Under the pieces are notes generated by a model, which did no database searches, was not told the origin of the DNA, and worked only from the letters and a program-made list of their open reading frames with translations. Of a stretch of DNA of 64,000 nucleotides, positions 8,085 through 18,019 are shown piece by piece. The stretch covers positions 62,001 through 126,000 of the forward strand of contig NZ_CAURPW010000002.1 of NCBI RefSeq assembly GCF_963526985.1, in the 5' to 3' direction. The DNA is from an uncultured Campylobacter sp. GTDB lineage: Bacteria; Campylobacterota; Campylobacteria; Campylobacterales; Campylobacteraceae. Every line of letters begins with the position of its first letter. The first letter of the stretch is position 1. Position numbers and translations under genes: made by a program.

Positions 8085-10118
8085 ATGCCCCTTTCAAAAC
8101 TAAATCAAGAACAATACGCCGCCGCAACCGCTCCAGCAGGACACAATCTAGTCATAGCAAGTGCCGGCACCGGCAAAACCAGCACCATCGTCGCGCGCAT
8201 CGCTCATCTGCTAAATTTAGGCGTAAAGCCCGAAAAAATCCTACTGCTAACCTTCACCAACAAGGCCGCGGCCGAGATGATCGAGCGATTAAACCGACAT
8301 TTTGATAAAAAAATCACCTCGCGCATCACGGCTGGCACCTTTCACTCGGTTTCTTATTCGCTGCTTAAATTTCTAGAAAAACCGGTCACGCTAAAGCAGC
8401 CTAGCGAGCTAAAAACGCTGCTAAAATCGCTCGTCGAGAGGCGTAAATTTAACCACCTAAGCGACGTTAAGCCTTATGGGGGCGCCTATCTTTACGACGC
8501 GTATTCGCTGTTTCAAAATTTAGCCCTAAAGCAAACGTTTGGCGAATGGCTAAAAGAGCGAAGCGACGAGCAAAGCGTATATGCCGAGATTTACGAGGAC
8601 GTTTTGCGCGAATTTGAAGAGGAAAAGAGCAAATTCGGCTACGCGGATTTTAACGACTTGCTTATCAAAATGCGTAACGAGCTAAGAAAAGGCGCGCCGC
8701 TAAAATTTGAGGAAATTTTAGTCGATGAGTATCAGGACACAAACTCCCTGCAAGGCTCGCTAATCAGCGCTTTTGAGACGAAAAGCCTTTTTTGCGTCGG
8801 GGATTTTGATCAGAGCATTTACGCCTTTAACGGCGCAAACATCGAGATCATCGGCTCGTTCAAGGACCGCTTCGCAGACGCTAAAATTTACGCGCTAAAC
8901 ATCAACTACCGCAGCAGCTCCGCTATCCTAGCCCTTGCTAACAAGGTGATCGCAAACAACCCGCGCCTTTACGAAAAAAAGCTAGTCGTCGGCCGCGAGG
9001 GTAAATTTACCTCGCCAAAGCTGCTGGTTTATAGCGAGCTTTTCGACCAATACGCCAACATCGCGCAGATCATCGCCGTTTCAAAATATAAACAAGAAAA
9101 CATCGCCATTATCTTTCGCAACAACTCAAGCGCCGACGGCCTAGAAGTCGCGCTGCGAGAGCTAGGTATCGGCTCCAAGCGCAAGGGCGGCGTGAGCTTT
9201 TTTGAGAGCCGCGAGGTGCGCGCGGCGATGGATCTGTTAGGCATTCTCATCAATCCAAAGGACATCATGGCCTTTATCCACGTGTGCGAATACGCAAAAG
9301 GCGTGGGTGCTGCGCTTAGCAAGGAGATTTTTGAAGTGCTAAGCAAGGTCGGGCACGGCGACGTCGTGCGCGGATTTTTGCAGCCTGACGATAGCGTGGA
9401 GGCCTTTGCCAAAAAGACCAAAAACTACCAGCTGGGGCTTTTTGACGAGCTTGACGAGGTCGGAGAGAAGTCTCGCTTTGCTAAATTTAACTTTTGCGAG
9501 GATTTTTTCGCGCATCCGATTTTAAAAATGCAAAAACTAAGCGAGAGCGGCGGGCAGTTTTTGTATGAAATTTACAACTTTTTAAGCGCCGCCAAACGCC
9601 ACTCGCGCCCGACCTCGCTGATAGAGGATCTAAAAAATAGCAAAATTTACGCCCTCATCGCCGATAGTCTAGCCACCAAGCGCGCCACGCAAAAAAACGG
9701 TAGCATAAACGAAACGCTAAAAAAAGAGGCTCTGGAGCGTATCGCAGGCAAGCTAGAGGTGCTTGGCGAACTAGCCAAAAACTACTCGGAGGCGGAGAAA
9801 TTTTATAACTTTATCACGCTGGGCAGCAGCGAGATGAGCAGCGGCGAAGGGGTAAATCTACTAAGCGTACACGCCTCAAAGGGGCTTGAGTTTGACCTCG
9901 TTTTCGTAGTCGATCTTGCGCAAAATCGCTTTCCGAACCTCAAACTCATGAGCATGGGCGGCTCGCTCGAGGAGGAGCGGCGGCTCTTTTACGTCGCGGT
10001 CACGAGGGCGCGCGACGAACTGATTTTAAGCTACGCCAAATACGACAAAATCAAAAAACTAAACTACCAGCCGAGTAGGTTTTTAATCGAGGCCGGGATG
10101 GCTAGCGAGGGGATTTAG
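8085..10118 (+). CDS. UvrD/Rep-family ATP-dependent DNA helicase
   Basis: A 677-residue superfamily 1A helicase, close to the usual UvrD/Rep length. It shows the Q-motif LNQEQYAAA, Walker A SAGTGKTST (Lys31), motif Ia LLTFTNKAAAEM, Walker B VDEYQDTN, motif III GDFDQSIYAFNGA, motif IV INYRSSSAIL, motif V LLSVHASKGLEFDLVFVV and motif VI VAVTRARDEL. The frame is open from 8049, but the ATG at 8085 has a GAGGAAAAT site and follows a TATAAT box. It unwinds DNA 3'-5' in repair or replication restart. Campylobacter may carry more than one such helicase, so I give no gene symbol. It stands alone with its own promoter. Confidence 0.92.
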   Translation: MPLSKLNQEQYAAATAPAGHNLVIASAGTGKTSTIVARIAHLLNLGVKPEKILLLTFTNKAAAEMIERLNRHFDKKITSRITAGTFHSVSYSLLKFLEKPVTLKQPSELKTLLKSLVERRKFNHLSDVKPYGGAYLYDAYSLFQNLALKQTFGEWLKERSDEQSVYAEIYEDVLREFEEEKSKFGYADFNDLLIKMRNELRKGAPLKFEEILVDEYQDTNSLQGSLISAFETKSLFCVGDFDQSIYAFNGANIEIIGSFKDRFADAKIYALNINYRSSSAILALANKVIANNPRLYEKKLVVGREGKFTSPKLLVYSELFDQYANIAQIIAVSKYKQENIAIIFRNNSSADGLEVALRELGIGSKRKGGVSFFESREVRAAMDLLGILINPKDIMAFIHVCEYAKGVGAALSKEIFEVLSKVGHGDVVRGFLQPDDSVEAFAKKTKNYQLGLFDELDEVGEKSRFAKFNFCEDFFAHPILKMQKLSESGGQFLYEIYNFLSAAKRHSRPTSLIEDLKNSKIYALIADSLATKRATQKNGSINETLKKEALERIAGKLEVLGELAKNYSEAEKFYNFITLGSSEMSSGEGVNLLSVHASKGLEFDLVFVVDLAQNRFPNLKLMSMGGSLEEERRLFYVAVTRARDELILSYAKYDKIKKLNYQPSRFLIEAGMASEGI

Positions 10119-10206
10119 AGCCGTTTTTGTTGCGGGTTTTTGCTTAAATTTAAGTCCAAAAAGCCCTAAAATACGAGTATTTTGATAAATTTAATAAATT
10201 TAGTAG

Positions 10207-10212
10207 TATAAT
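10207..10212 (+). promoter_or_regulatory. Sigma-70 -10 box of the aminotransferase/oxidoreductase operon
   Basis: A TATAAT box in AT-rich DNA, 27 bases before the ATG at 10239. Confidence 0.5.
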
Positions 10213-10238
10213 TTTTAATCTTAAATCGAGGAAAATAA

Positions 10239-11327
10239 ATGAAAATAAATTTTATAGATTTGCAAGGACAATACCGAAAATACAAAAACGAAATCGACGA
10301 GCAAATCACGCAGACGCTAGATTCTAGCGCGTATATCGGCGGTCAAAAGGTCGCGCTGTTAGAGGAAAATTTAGCTCGCTTTAGCGGCGCAAAGCACGCC
10401 ATAGCCTGCAGCAACGGCTCTAGCGCGATATTTGTCTCACTTCTAGCTCTTGGTATCGGGCGCGGCGACGAGGTCATCACGTCTCCTTTTACTTTTTTTG
10501 CTACCGCCGAGATGATAGCTTTAACGGGAGCTAAGCCCGTGTTCGTCGATATCGACGAAAAAACCTACAACATCGACCCAAACCTAATCCAAGCCGCAAT
10601 CACGCCAAAAACCAAAGCCATAATGCCCGTCTCGCTTTTTGGTCAAATCGCCAATATGAAACGCATCAACCAAATCGCCGCAAAGCACGGCCTAACCGTC
10701 ATCGAGGACGCGGCGCAAAGCTTTGGCGCGAAGCAAGAGGGCGCAAGGTCGTGCAGCCTCTCAAAGCTAGCCACGACTTCGTTTTTCCCCGCTAAACCGC
10801 TTGGCTGCTACGGCGACGGCGGAGCGATATTTACGAGCGACGACGAGCTGGCGCAAAAGATAAAAATTTTACTAAATCACGGCTCAAAAGAGCGGTATTT
10901 CCATAGCGCTATCGGCATAAACGGCAGGCTAGACGCCATCCAAGCGGGCGTTTTAAACGTGAAGCTAAAATACTTCGACGACGAAATCGCGCGCCGTCAA
11001 GAGGTCGCCGCACGCTACAACAAAAACCTAAAAAACGTCGTAACGCCCTTTGTAGAGCGCGGAAATACGAGCGTCTGGGCTCAGTACTGCATCCGCGTAA
11101 AAGATAGAGCTAGGATGCTAGAAATCTGCGCGCAAAAAGGCGTGCCGACGGGAGTTTATTACCCGCTGCCGTTACATTTGCAAGAGGTCTTTAAGGACCT
11201 TGGCTATAAAAAAGGCGATTTTGCCGTTAGCGAGCGCGTGAGCGAGGACATCATGGCGCTGCCGATGTCGGCTTTTTTGAGCGAGCAAGAGCAAGATTAT
11301 GTGATAGAGGTTATCAATAATGCTTAA
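10239..11327 (+). CDS. DegT/DnrJ/EryC1/StrS-family PLP-dependent sugar aminotransferase (WbpE-like)
   Basis: A 362-residue aminotransferase of the family that aminates nucleotide-linked keto-sugars. The N-terminal FIDLQGQY and the SPFTFFATAEMIALTGAKPVF core are typical. The PLP-contacting Asp is in EDAAQSFG (Asp157) and the Schiff-base lysine is in FFPAKPLGCYGDGG (Lys186). Its closest recognisable pattern is WbpE/WlbC, which acts on UDP-3-keto-GlcNAcA, and the next gene encodes a WbpB/WlbA-type dehydrogenase that makes such a 3-keto substrate. The pair overlaps by 8 bp. It probably supplies an amino sugar for surface polysaccharide or protein glycosylation. The sugar is inferred, and no glycosyltransferase is nearby. 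Confidence 0.88.
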   Translation: MKINFIDLQGQYRKYKNEIDEQITQTLDSSAYIGGQKVALLEENLARFSGAKHAIACSNGSSAIFVSLLALGIGRGDEVITSPFTFFATAEMIALTGAKPVFVDIDEKTYNIDPNLIQAAITPKTKAIMPVSLFGQIANMKRINQIAAKHGLTVIEDAAQSFGAKQEGARSCSLSKLATTSFFPAKPLGCYGDGGAIFTSDDELAQKIKILLNHGSKERYFHSAIGINGRLDAIQAGVLNVKLKYFDDEIARRQEVAARYNKNLKNVVTPFVERGNTSVWAQYCIRVKDRARMLEICAQKGVPTGVYYPLPLHLQEVFKDLGYKKGDFAVSERVSEDIMALPMSAFLSEQEQDYVIEVINNA

Positions 11328-12204
11328 ATTTGCCGTTATCGGCCTTGGCGTAATGGGTAAAAATCACACCCGCGCCCTACAAAACGTAGCGGACGCAAAA
11401 CTAGTCGCCGCGTGCGATCCTTTTACCGGCGTGGATTTTTGCTGCAAGCATTACGGCGACTTAGATAAGATGCTAGAGAGCGAGGATTTGGACGCCGCCG
11501 TCATCGCGACGCCCACTTTCGCGCACAAAGACGCCGCGATAAAATGCGCGCAAAAAGGCGTAAATTTACTCATAGAAAAGCCTCTAGCCTCTACCGCTCC
11601 GCAAGCTCGCGAGATAGCAGACGCGGCTAAAAAGCTAGGCATAAAAGCGGCAGTCGGGCATGTAGAGAGATTTAACCCCGCAGTCTGCGCACTAAAAAAC
11701 GAACTAGCCCAAAGGCGAATTTACGAGATTCATACGACTAGGATTTCGCCTTTTCCGACTCGTATCGGCGACGTGGGCGTGCTAGCCGACCTTGCCGTGC
11801 ACGATATAGATTTGATTAGATTTATTAGCGGCGAGGAGATTTTGAGCTCGCATATCCTAAAATCCCGCCGCATCCACTCTAGCTGCGAGGATAGCGCAAA
11901 TTTAAGCTTCGAGCTTAGCGACGGCGCTACGGCCTGCGCTAGAGTTTCGTGGTTATCGCCGTTTAAAAAGCGAACCATCGAAGTCGTCTGCGAGGGCGGC
12001 GTTTTCGAGGCGGATTTAATCTCGCAGGAGCTTAAATTTTTTGCAAATTTAGACGCAAACTCTTTTTCGCAAAAAAGCTGCTTCGTAAAAAAAAGCGAAG
12101 CGCTAAGCAGCGAGCTAAATGCCTTTATCGGCTTGTTAAAAGGCCAAAATAGCGATATCGCTACGCTTGAAGACGGCATTAGAACGCTTGAGGTTATCTC
12201 GTAG
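11320..12204 (+). CDS. Gfo/Idh/MocA-family oxidoreductase (WbpB/WlbA-like)
   Basis: A 294-residue NAD(P)-dependent sugar dehydrogenase. The N-terminal Rossmann motif is GLGVMGKNH, followed by AVIATPTFAHKDAA, LIEKPLAST containing the family EKP motif, and VGHVERFNPA. Catalytic-region features LADLAVHDIDLIRF and the beta-sheet C-domain follow. It starts inside the last codons of the aminotransferase gene, so the two are coupled. In the WbpB/WbpE pathway this enzyme oxidises C3 of UDP-GlcNAcA to the keto-sugar that the aminotransferase uses. The other enzymes (UDP-GlcNAc 6-dehydrogenase, acetyltransferase, epimerase) are not in the window. It is slightly shorter than typical WbpB. Confidence 0.85.
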   Translation: MLKFAVIGLGVMGKNHTRALQNVADAKLVAACDPFTGVDFCCKHYGDLDKMLESEDLDAAVIATPTFAHKDAAIKCAQKGVNLLIEKPLASTAPQAREIADAAKKLGIKAAVGHVERFNPAVCALKNELAQRRIYEIHTTRISPFPTRIGDVGVLADLAVHDIDLIRFISGEEILSSHILKSRRIHSSCEDSANLSFELSDGATACARVSWLSPFKKRTIEVVCEGGVFEADLISQELKFFANLDANSFSQKSCFVKKSEALSSELNAFIGLLKGQNSDIATLEDGIRTLEVIS

Positions 12205-13408
12205 CTTTACGTATCAAAGACCTAAATTTAGCGGCAAATTTGAATGATTAAAATTTGGCTAAATTCGGCGCGAGTTTTTCCGCCGCAAACACTAAATTTG
12301 GGCTTATCTTAAAACTTGCCTTAGTTTTAGACCCGCCGGCTAAACTAGAGCACTACGTTTTTGCCGTATTTTTGATTGCCGTTTGCCCCAAGGCAAAGGC
12401 GCGGTAATTTCTCCCGATTCTTGCTCCAAATATCGCTAAGCCAAAACCCCTAATCGCAAACTAGACAAGCCTAGCAAGCTCAAACGCAAGCTTGGCAAAT
12501 TGTGCTAAGCCGCGCGATTTTATTGGCTTGATTCCTTTGCGTCAAAGCTAATGGCTTTATTATCCTGCCCCCCCATAACGCGGCCAAAGCCAAAAAATGG
12601 CTACAGCTTCTTGCAAGTAGCCTACTAAATTTGCTCTAAACGCGTCGTATCGCCGCATCCAAAAATATGCGCCAGGCCATTTTGAACTGCTTATGCGCTC
12701 TTAAAACGTTACGGCGCTTGCAATGATTGCGGCAATTTTAATTTTTTATGGATAACGCGCAAAATTTAGGCAAAGTAGTACGGTTTTTACAGCGCTTTTG
12801 CTCTATAACGGTTTAGCTTTGCCGTCTTTACGGCAAACCTTTTTGTAAAATATATTTAAAATTCATTGGTCTTAGCTCTTATATTTGCTAGTTTATAAGC
12901 AAGATTTGCCAGTACCGAGCCGCCTGCCCTAAAGCCTTCCTATGACCTGCGCCGTATATTTAGGGCAGATGCGACGATATCAAGGACGAATTTTACAAAG
13001 CTAAATTTTAAATTTATGAGTTTAGATGCCTCTCTTACGGCGAATAATTTAAGATTTTCTAAATTTGCTTTGAGATTTACCGTGGATTATGCGTATATTT
13101 TTTGCGCCGTATTTTGCTTTTACTCAAGCTTAGCAAACGGATTATTTTTAAATTTACCGCTAACGACAAGTAATTTTTAAATTTAGCAACGAAATTTTAT
13201 TTATCTAATGTAGCTTTTATACGGATTTTGCACCGTAGATATCGCAAACTAACGGGCAATGCGGCATGCTGCCGCCAAAAAAGTTCTAAAACTTCATTTA
13301 CCGCTAAGCACGTTTTACATGCCCGCACTCTTTGCGCCGCCTCCGTCATAGATGCAAACGCCAAAAACTGCATCCCGGATTTTAACGAAAAACGAGTAAG
13401 CCTAAATC
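12205..13408 (+). other. 1.2-kb stretch without a credible gene
   Basis: No frame carries a convincing protein. The only open frame of size (13228-13422) lacks a ribosome-binding site and has an implausible Cys/Arg-rich composition. A C7 tract lies at 12568-12574, and a short open stretch on the minus strand near 12860-12945 reads plausibly (GFRAGGSVLANLAYK) but follows an in-frame stop. This looks like a decayed locus or relaxed intergenic DNA between the sugar operon and the convergent gpsA. Confidence 0.5.
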
Positions 13409-14299
13409 TTACTTTTTGCTAAGCAGATCTTTTAAGCTCTCCTGCACGTCTTTGCCGCGCAGCATCGCCGCGACCTCATTTACTATCGGCGTATAGATGC
13501 CCTTGCCGGCGGCAATCTTTTCTATCGCATAGGAGGTATCTACGCCCTCTGCGACCTCGCCTAGATCGTTTAGGATTTTATTTAGGCTCTCGTTTTTAGC
13601 AAGCCCTAGACCTACGCGGTAGTTGCGCGAGAGTACCGATGAAGCCGTGAGAAAAAGATCGCCCGCCCCGCTAAGCCCCAAAAAGGTCTGCTGCTGCGCG
13701 CCGAAATACTCGCCAAATCTCGCCATCTCGACAAGTCCGCGCGAGATGAGGCTAGCTCTAGCGCTGTTGCCAAGCCCGAGTCCGTCGCAGATACCGCCCG
13801 CGATAGCGATGACGTTTTTATAAGCGCCCGCGATCTCGGCACCGATAACGTCGCTACTGGCGTAGGCTTTGATATTTTGCGGGAAAAGTCCTGAAATCTC
13901 GCGCGCAAGGGGGTCGTTTTTAGAATTTACCACTAGCGCGCACGGAAGGTCGTTTTGTATCTCTTTAGCAAAACTCGGGCCCGATAAAAAGGCCAAATTT
14001 GCCGCATCTACGTGCTGTTCGTAAATCTCGTCTAAAAAACGAAGGCTCGAGGTTTCGATGCCTTTTGAGGCGACTAAAATTTTCTGCCCGAAGTTTTTAA
14101 AATACTCTTTTAGCCAGCCGCTAACGGACTGCGAAGGTATGGCAACGACGAGCAGATCGCACTTTAGCGCCTCCTCTAGGCCGACAAAATGCGCACCCTC
14201 AAGCTGTCTGCGCGAGCTGATAACGCAGTCGTTTTTTTGCGAAAGCGCATGGAAAAGCGCGCTACCCCACTTCCCTGCTCCGATGATGGCTATTTTCAT
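13409..14299 (-). CDS. gpsA: NAD(P)H-dependent glycerol-3-phosphate dehydrogenase
   Basis: A 296-residue cytoplasmic enzyme that reduces dihydroxyacetone phosphate to sn-glycerol-3-phosphate for phospholipid synthesis. It shows the N-terminal dinucleotide motif IGAGKWGSAL, the LSGPSFAKEI block with GPSFA, the catalytic-Lys region GAYKNVIAIAGGICDGLG, GNSARASLISRGL (substrate-binding Asn-Arg), and GLSGAGDLFLT. Length is slightly below the usual ~330 residues, mainly through compact N-terminal loops. The ATG follows AAAGAGAAAAA. In Campylobacter gpsA is usually next to gatB, and here gatB lies upstream on the same strand, separated by about 550 bases. Confidence 0.96.
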   Translation of the reverse strand: MKIAIIGAGKWGSALFHALSQKNDCVISSRRQLEGAHFVGLEEALKCDLLVVAIPSQSVSGWLKEYFKNFGQKILVASKGIETSSLRFLDEIYEQHVDAANLAFLSGPSFAKEIQNDLPCALVVNSKNDPLAREISGLFPQNIKAYASSDVIGAEIAGAYKNVIAIAGGICDGLGLGNSARASLISRGLVEMARFGEYFGAQQQTFLGLSGAGDLFLTASSVLSRNYRVGLGLAKNESLNKILNDLGEVAEGVDTSYAIEKIAAGKGIYTPIVNEVAAMLRGKDVQESLKDLLSKK

Positions 14300-14846
14300 T
14301 TTTTCTCTTTTTTGTGATTTACGTTTATTTTAGCTAAATTTGCTCGGCTTACTTCGCTTTTAGCGAAATTTATCGCTAACTTTTTGTAAAAATTAATCCC
14401 ATGCTCGCCGAAAACGTTTTAAATTTATCGCTACCGACGTTAAAGAAAGTCAAAATTTAAAACTATCGCAAAGCAAATTTACCCTATTTATTCACGCCGC
14501 TAGCTGTCTTGCAAAGCTTGTGAAATTTAAACTCGGTTTAAAAGTTCAAATTTTGTCGGTGCCGATTTTATGCAAAATAAAACGCACTTAATATTTGCAT
14601 TTTTATCGACTCAGGCAGCTTTGCGGCGCCGTACTTGGGTTTTAAAACCGCGCAAGGATAAATTTGAGGGACAAATTTGATCCGTTTTTGTCAGATTTAA
14701 CCTTTCTGGCTCCTGCAAAACCTATAAATTTAACCAAAAATAAGCAAAATTTAATTCTGAAAGCTTGTTTAGGTCAAATTTGGTGCAAAACGGTCACGTC
14801 GGAAAAAACAAAATTTAAGCGCCGAAATGACGAAATAGAACCAAAT
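14300..14846 (-). other. 547-base spacer between gatB and gpsA
   Basis: AT-rich DNA full of AAATTT words. A 63-codon open frame on the plus strand (14664-14855) has no ribosome-binding site and a low-complexity Lys/Asn-rich product, so I do not call it a gene. Confidence 0.5.
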
Positions 14847-16268
14847 TTATCCTAACTTAGTCTTCAAAAGCTCATTTACTTTTGCGGGATTAAACGCGCC
14901 TTTGCCTTCCTTCATCGTTTGTCCGACGAAAAATCCAAAAAGCTTGTCCTTGCCGCTTTTATACTCGGCAACCTTGTCGGCGTTCGCGCTTAAAATTTGA
15001 TCTATTATCGCTATGATGGCCGAGTCGTCGCTGACCTGCTTTAATCCCAATTTTTCGATAACGGCGTCTACGCTCTCATCGTTTTCCATGAGGTGGTCAA
15101 GCACCTCTTTTGCCGCCTTGGCGCTTATCGTGCCGTCTTCGATGCGGCGTAAGAGCTCAATCATCTTAGCTGAATTTACGGGCGACGACTCGATCGTGGC
15201 GCCGTTTTTTAGACGACCCAAAAGCTCGACGATGAGCCAAGTTACGGCTAGTTTCGGCGATATTTTAGCCTCTACGAGCTCCTCGAAATACTTCGCCGTC
15301 TCCACGCTGCTAGTTAAAACTACGGCATCGTCCTCTTTGACGCCAAGCTCGCGCTCGTATCTAGCAACCTTTTGCTCGGCAAGCTCGGGGATCTTGATCG
15401 CTTCGTTGTACATCTCCTCGGGGATCTCGACTGGTAGCAGGTCGGGATCTGGGAAATATCTATACTCGGCGCTATCTTCCTTGCCTCGCATCGAGCGAGT
15501 GACCAAATTTACGGTATCAAAAAGGCGAGTCTCTTGATAAACCTCCTCATCGTATTTGCCGTCTTCCCACGCTGCGCTCTGACGCTCGACCTCGTAATCA
15601 ATCGCCTTTTGGATAAATCTAAACGAGTTTAAATTTTTAATCTCGACGCGCGTGTAAAGCTTACTGTCGCCTTTTGGTCGGATGCTGACATTAGCGTCGC
15701 AGCGAAAGCTTCCCTCTTGCATATTAGCGTCACTGATATTTAAAAATCTTAAAATCGAGTGCAGTTTTTTTAGGTACGCGACCGCCTCGTCGGAGCTACG
15801 CAGATCAGGCTCGCTCACGATCTCAAGCAGAGGCGTGCCGGCGCGGTTTAGATCAACTAGACTCTGTCCGCTCTCGTGGATATTTTTGCCCGCGTCTTCT
15901 TCAAGGTGCGCACGAGTGATGCCGATGCGCTTTTTCTCGCCGTTTACGTCGATAAAAAGCTCGCCTTTTTCTACTATCGGTATCTCAAACTGCGAAATTT
16001 GATAAGCCTTTGGAAGGTCCGGATAAAAGTAGTTTTTACGGTTAAAAACCGAGCGTTTATTTATGGTTGCATTTACCGCCGCGCCAAAGCTTATCGCCTT
16101 TCTTACGGCTTCTTTATTTAATACCGGTAAAGCACCCGGTAGCGCCAGACAGGTCGGACAAACGTGAGTATTTGCCTCATCGCCGAAGCTCGTGGAGCAA
16201 GAGCAGAAAATCTTGGTTTTTGTATTAAGCTGAGTATGAACCTCTAGCCCGATAACGACTTCAAACAT
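14847..16268 (-). CDS. gatB: Asp-tRNA(Asn)/Glu-tRNA(Gln) amidotransferase subunit B
   Basis: A 473-residue GatB, the usual length. The N-terminal [20 protein letters not shown] motif is diagnostic and is followed by [15 protein letters not shown] (zinc-type cysteines). The kinase core contains [28 protein letters not shown] and [12 protein letters not shown]. The C-terminal tRNA-binding domain ends with the [23 protein letters not shown] motif. With GatA and GatC it amidates misacylated Glu-tRNA(Gln) and Asp-tRNA(Asn), needed because epsilonproteobacteria lack a full set of direct synthetases. The other subunits are not in the window. Confidence 0.97.
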   Translation of the reverse strand: MFEVVIGLEVHTQLNTKTKIFCSCSTSFGDEANTHVCPTCLALPGALPVLNKEAVRKAISFGAAVNATINKRSVFNRKNYFYPDLPKAYQISQFEIPIVEKGELFIDVNGEKKRIGITRAHLEEDAGKNIHESGQSLVDLNRAGTPLLEIVSEPDLRSSDEAVAYLKKLHSILRFLNISDANMQEGSFRCDANVSIRPKGDSKLYTRVEIKNLNSFRFIQKAIDYEVERQSAAWEDGKYDEEVYQETRLFDTVNLVTRSMRGKEDSAEYRYFPDPDLLPVEIPEEMYNEAIKIPELAEQKVARYERELGVKEDDAVVLTSSVETAKYFEELVEAKISPKLAVTWLIVELLGRLKNGATIESSPVNSAKMIELLRRIEDGTISAKAAKEVLDHLMENDESVDAVIEKLGLKQVSDDSAIIAIIDQILSANADKVAEYKSGKDKLFGFFVGQTMKEGKGAFNPAKVNELLKTKLG

Positions 16269-16394
16269 AATTTGCCTTTTATTTAAAATTTAGGGCTTAT
16301 TTTAGCAGGATTTTTATTTAAGTTAGATAAAAAGAAAGGGTTGCGTCCGCCGGTTTTTAGCGTATTTTAGCTAGCGGACGCGTAAATTTAAATT

Positions 16395-17105
16395 TTAGTG
16401 TTCCTCGTGGCTGATCAAAATTGCGCCGGCAAGATACACGTAAGTAAGAATCATAAAGATAAATGTCTGCAAGCACGCCATAAATGTAAGCAAAACAAAC
16501 GCAGGAAGCGGAGCTACCCAAGGAGCTAGCGCAAGCACGACCAAAAGAAACAAATCATCACCCTTGATGTTGCCAAAAAGCCTGAAAGAAAGCGATACTA
16601 CGCGAGATAGATGCGAAACTACCTCAACGATAAACATTATCGGAGCTAGCCATTTGTTCGGTCCCATAAAGTGCGCAAAATACTTAATGATGCCGTTTTG
16701 TCTAATACCCTCAAAGTTGTAAAATATAAAAACAACGAGCGCCAAAGTAAGGGTCAAATTTAGGCTCGAAGTCGGAGCCTCAAATCCAGGTATTATGCCT
16801 ATTATGTTACTCACGAATACGATCAAACCGATAGTGGCGACTAGCGGCAGATATTTTCTAGACAGCGCTTCGCTACCTAGCACGTCCTTACCCATAGATA
16901 CGACGCCCTCCAGATATGCCTCAAGCAAATTTTGAGAGCCGCGAGGCACTAGCTGCATATTTTTTGTAGCAAGTTTAGCAAAAAGCACTACGATAAGAGC
17001 GACAATAGCAAGATGTCCCGCATAATTTACCGCATGAATAACATGGTCGTTAGCTGTAAAAAAAGAAGCGATCCAACCCGTAAATAAAAACAAATTTTCT
17101 TGCAT
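16395..17105 (-). CDS. atpB: F0F1 ATP synthase subunit a
   Basis: A 236-residue, highly hydrophobic membrane protein with about six helices. The hallmark is the penultimate-helix region [14 protein letters not shown], whose Arg carries protons past the c-ring, and [13 protein letters not shown] in the last helix. As in other Campylobacter, atpB stands alone, apart from the main atp operon. The ATG is preceded by CAAGGTTAATCT. Confidence 0.96.
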   Translation of the reverse strand: MQENLFLFTGWIASFFTANDHVIHAVNYAGHLAIVALIVVLFAKLATKNMQLVPRGSQNLLEAYLEGVVSMGKDVLGSEALSRKYLPLVATIGLIVFVSNIIGIIPGFEAPTSSLNLTLTLALVVFIFYNFEGIRQNGIIKYFAHFMGPNKWLAPIMFIVEVVSHLSRVVSLSFRLFGNIKGDDLFLLVVLALAPWVAPLPAFVLLTFMACLQTFIFMILTYVYLAGAILISHEEH

Positions 17106-17251
17106 AGATTAACCTTGAATTTATAAATTTTAGACGCAATTTTATCTAAATAAACGTTAAAAGTTTTTTAAGTTTGCCCCAAATTTCGCCCGGTTTTTTA
17201 GCTTTTTACAAAATTTAGCCCAAATTTCATCGCCGTTTTTTAAAATCCTGC

Positions 17252-18019
17252 TCACGCGAAAAATCTATCGTAAACGAGCTTTAGTATCGTCGCGCCCACG
17301 ACGGCTAGAAATACGACTCTAACAAATTTAACGTCCTTTTTCATGACCATATTTGAGCCAAAGTACGCGCCCAAAACCTGTCCCGCGCCCATCAAAAGCC
17401 CGACCGCCCAAAGTATCTGTCCGCCCGCGATAAAAACGGCAAGAGAGACGATGTTGCTGGTAAAATTTAGGATTTTCGTGTGCGCGACGGCTTTTTTCAT
17501 ATTTAGCCCGATGAGAGCAATCATCGCAAATGTCCAAAAACTGCCAGCCCCCGGCCCGAAAAATCCGTCGTAAAAGCCCAAGATAAGCCCGAATATCACG
17601 TAAAAGGCTCGCGCGTTCATACGGGCGGCTCTATCCTCGTCGCCGACCTTTGGCATCAAAAGCGTATAGATGAAAATCGCTATCAAACAAAACGGTATAA
17701 TAACGCGCAAAAACTCGGCGCTCAAAAACAGTATAAGCACCGTGCCGATGCACGCGCCGATAAAGGTAAAAACGATGCCGATAAACACTTCGCGAAAATT
17801 TATCATCCCTTTTCGGGCAAAATTTAGCGCCGCGGTGAAGCTACCGAAAGTACCTTGAAGCTTGTTCGTAGCTAGCGCCACGTGAGGCGGCACGCCCATC
17901 GCCATGATGGTCGGCAGCGCGATCAGTCCGCCTCCGCCCGCGATCGCATCTACAAAAGCCGCCGCAAAAGCCGCCGCGAAAAATATCAAATACGCCGTAA
18001 CGCCGAAGTCAAAGTCCAT
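17252..18019 (-). CDS. TSUP (TauE/SafE) family membrane permease
   Basis: A 255-residue membrane protein with about eight helices. Both TSUP repeat motifs are present: DAIAGGGGLIALPTIMAMGVPP in the first half (family core GGGG..LP) and GFYDGFFGPGAGSFW in the second. The family exports or imports sulfite, sulfonates and related sulfur anions, but the sequence does not identify the substrate. The frame is open to 18046; the ATG at 18019 is preferred because AAAGGGACGAAA precedes it and MDFDFGV leads straight into helix 1. It is a single gene between atpB and sodC on the same strand. Confidence 0.88.
   Translation of the reverse strand: MDFDFGVTAYLIFFAAAFAAAFVDAIAGGGGLIALPTIMAMGVPPHVALATNKLQGTFGSFTAALNFARKGMINFREVFIGIVFTFIGACIGTVLILFLSAEFLRVIIPFCLIAIFIYTLLMPKVGDEDRAARMNARAFYVIFGLILGFYDGFFGPGAGSFWTFAMIALIGLNMKKAVAHTKILNFTSNIVSLAVFIAGGQILWAVGLLMGAGQVLGAYFGSNMVMKKDVKFVRVVFLAVVGATILKLVYDRFFA

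Noticed and set aside
12860..12945. Minus-strand fragment GFRAGGSVLANLAYK
   Set aside because: Reads like protein, but an in-frame stop immediately precedes it and no start or homologue is recognised.
13228..13422. 64-codon open frame on the plus strand
   Set aside because: No ribosome-binding site, implausible composition, and overlap with the end of gpsA.
14664..14855. 63-codon open frame on the plus strand
   Set aside because: Low-complexity product, no ribosome-binding site, and overlap with gatB on the other strand.
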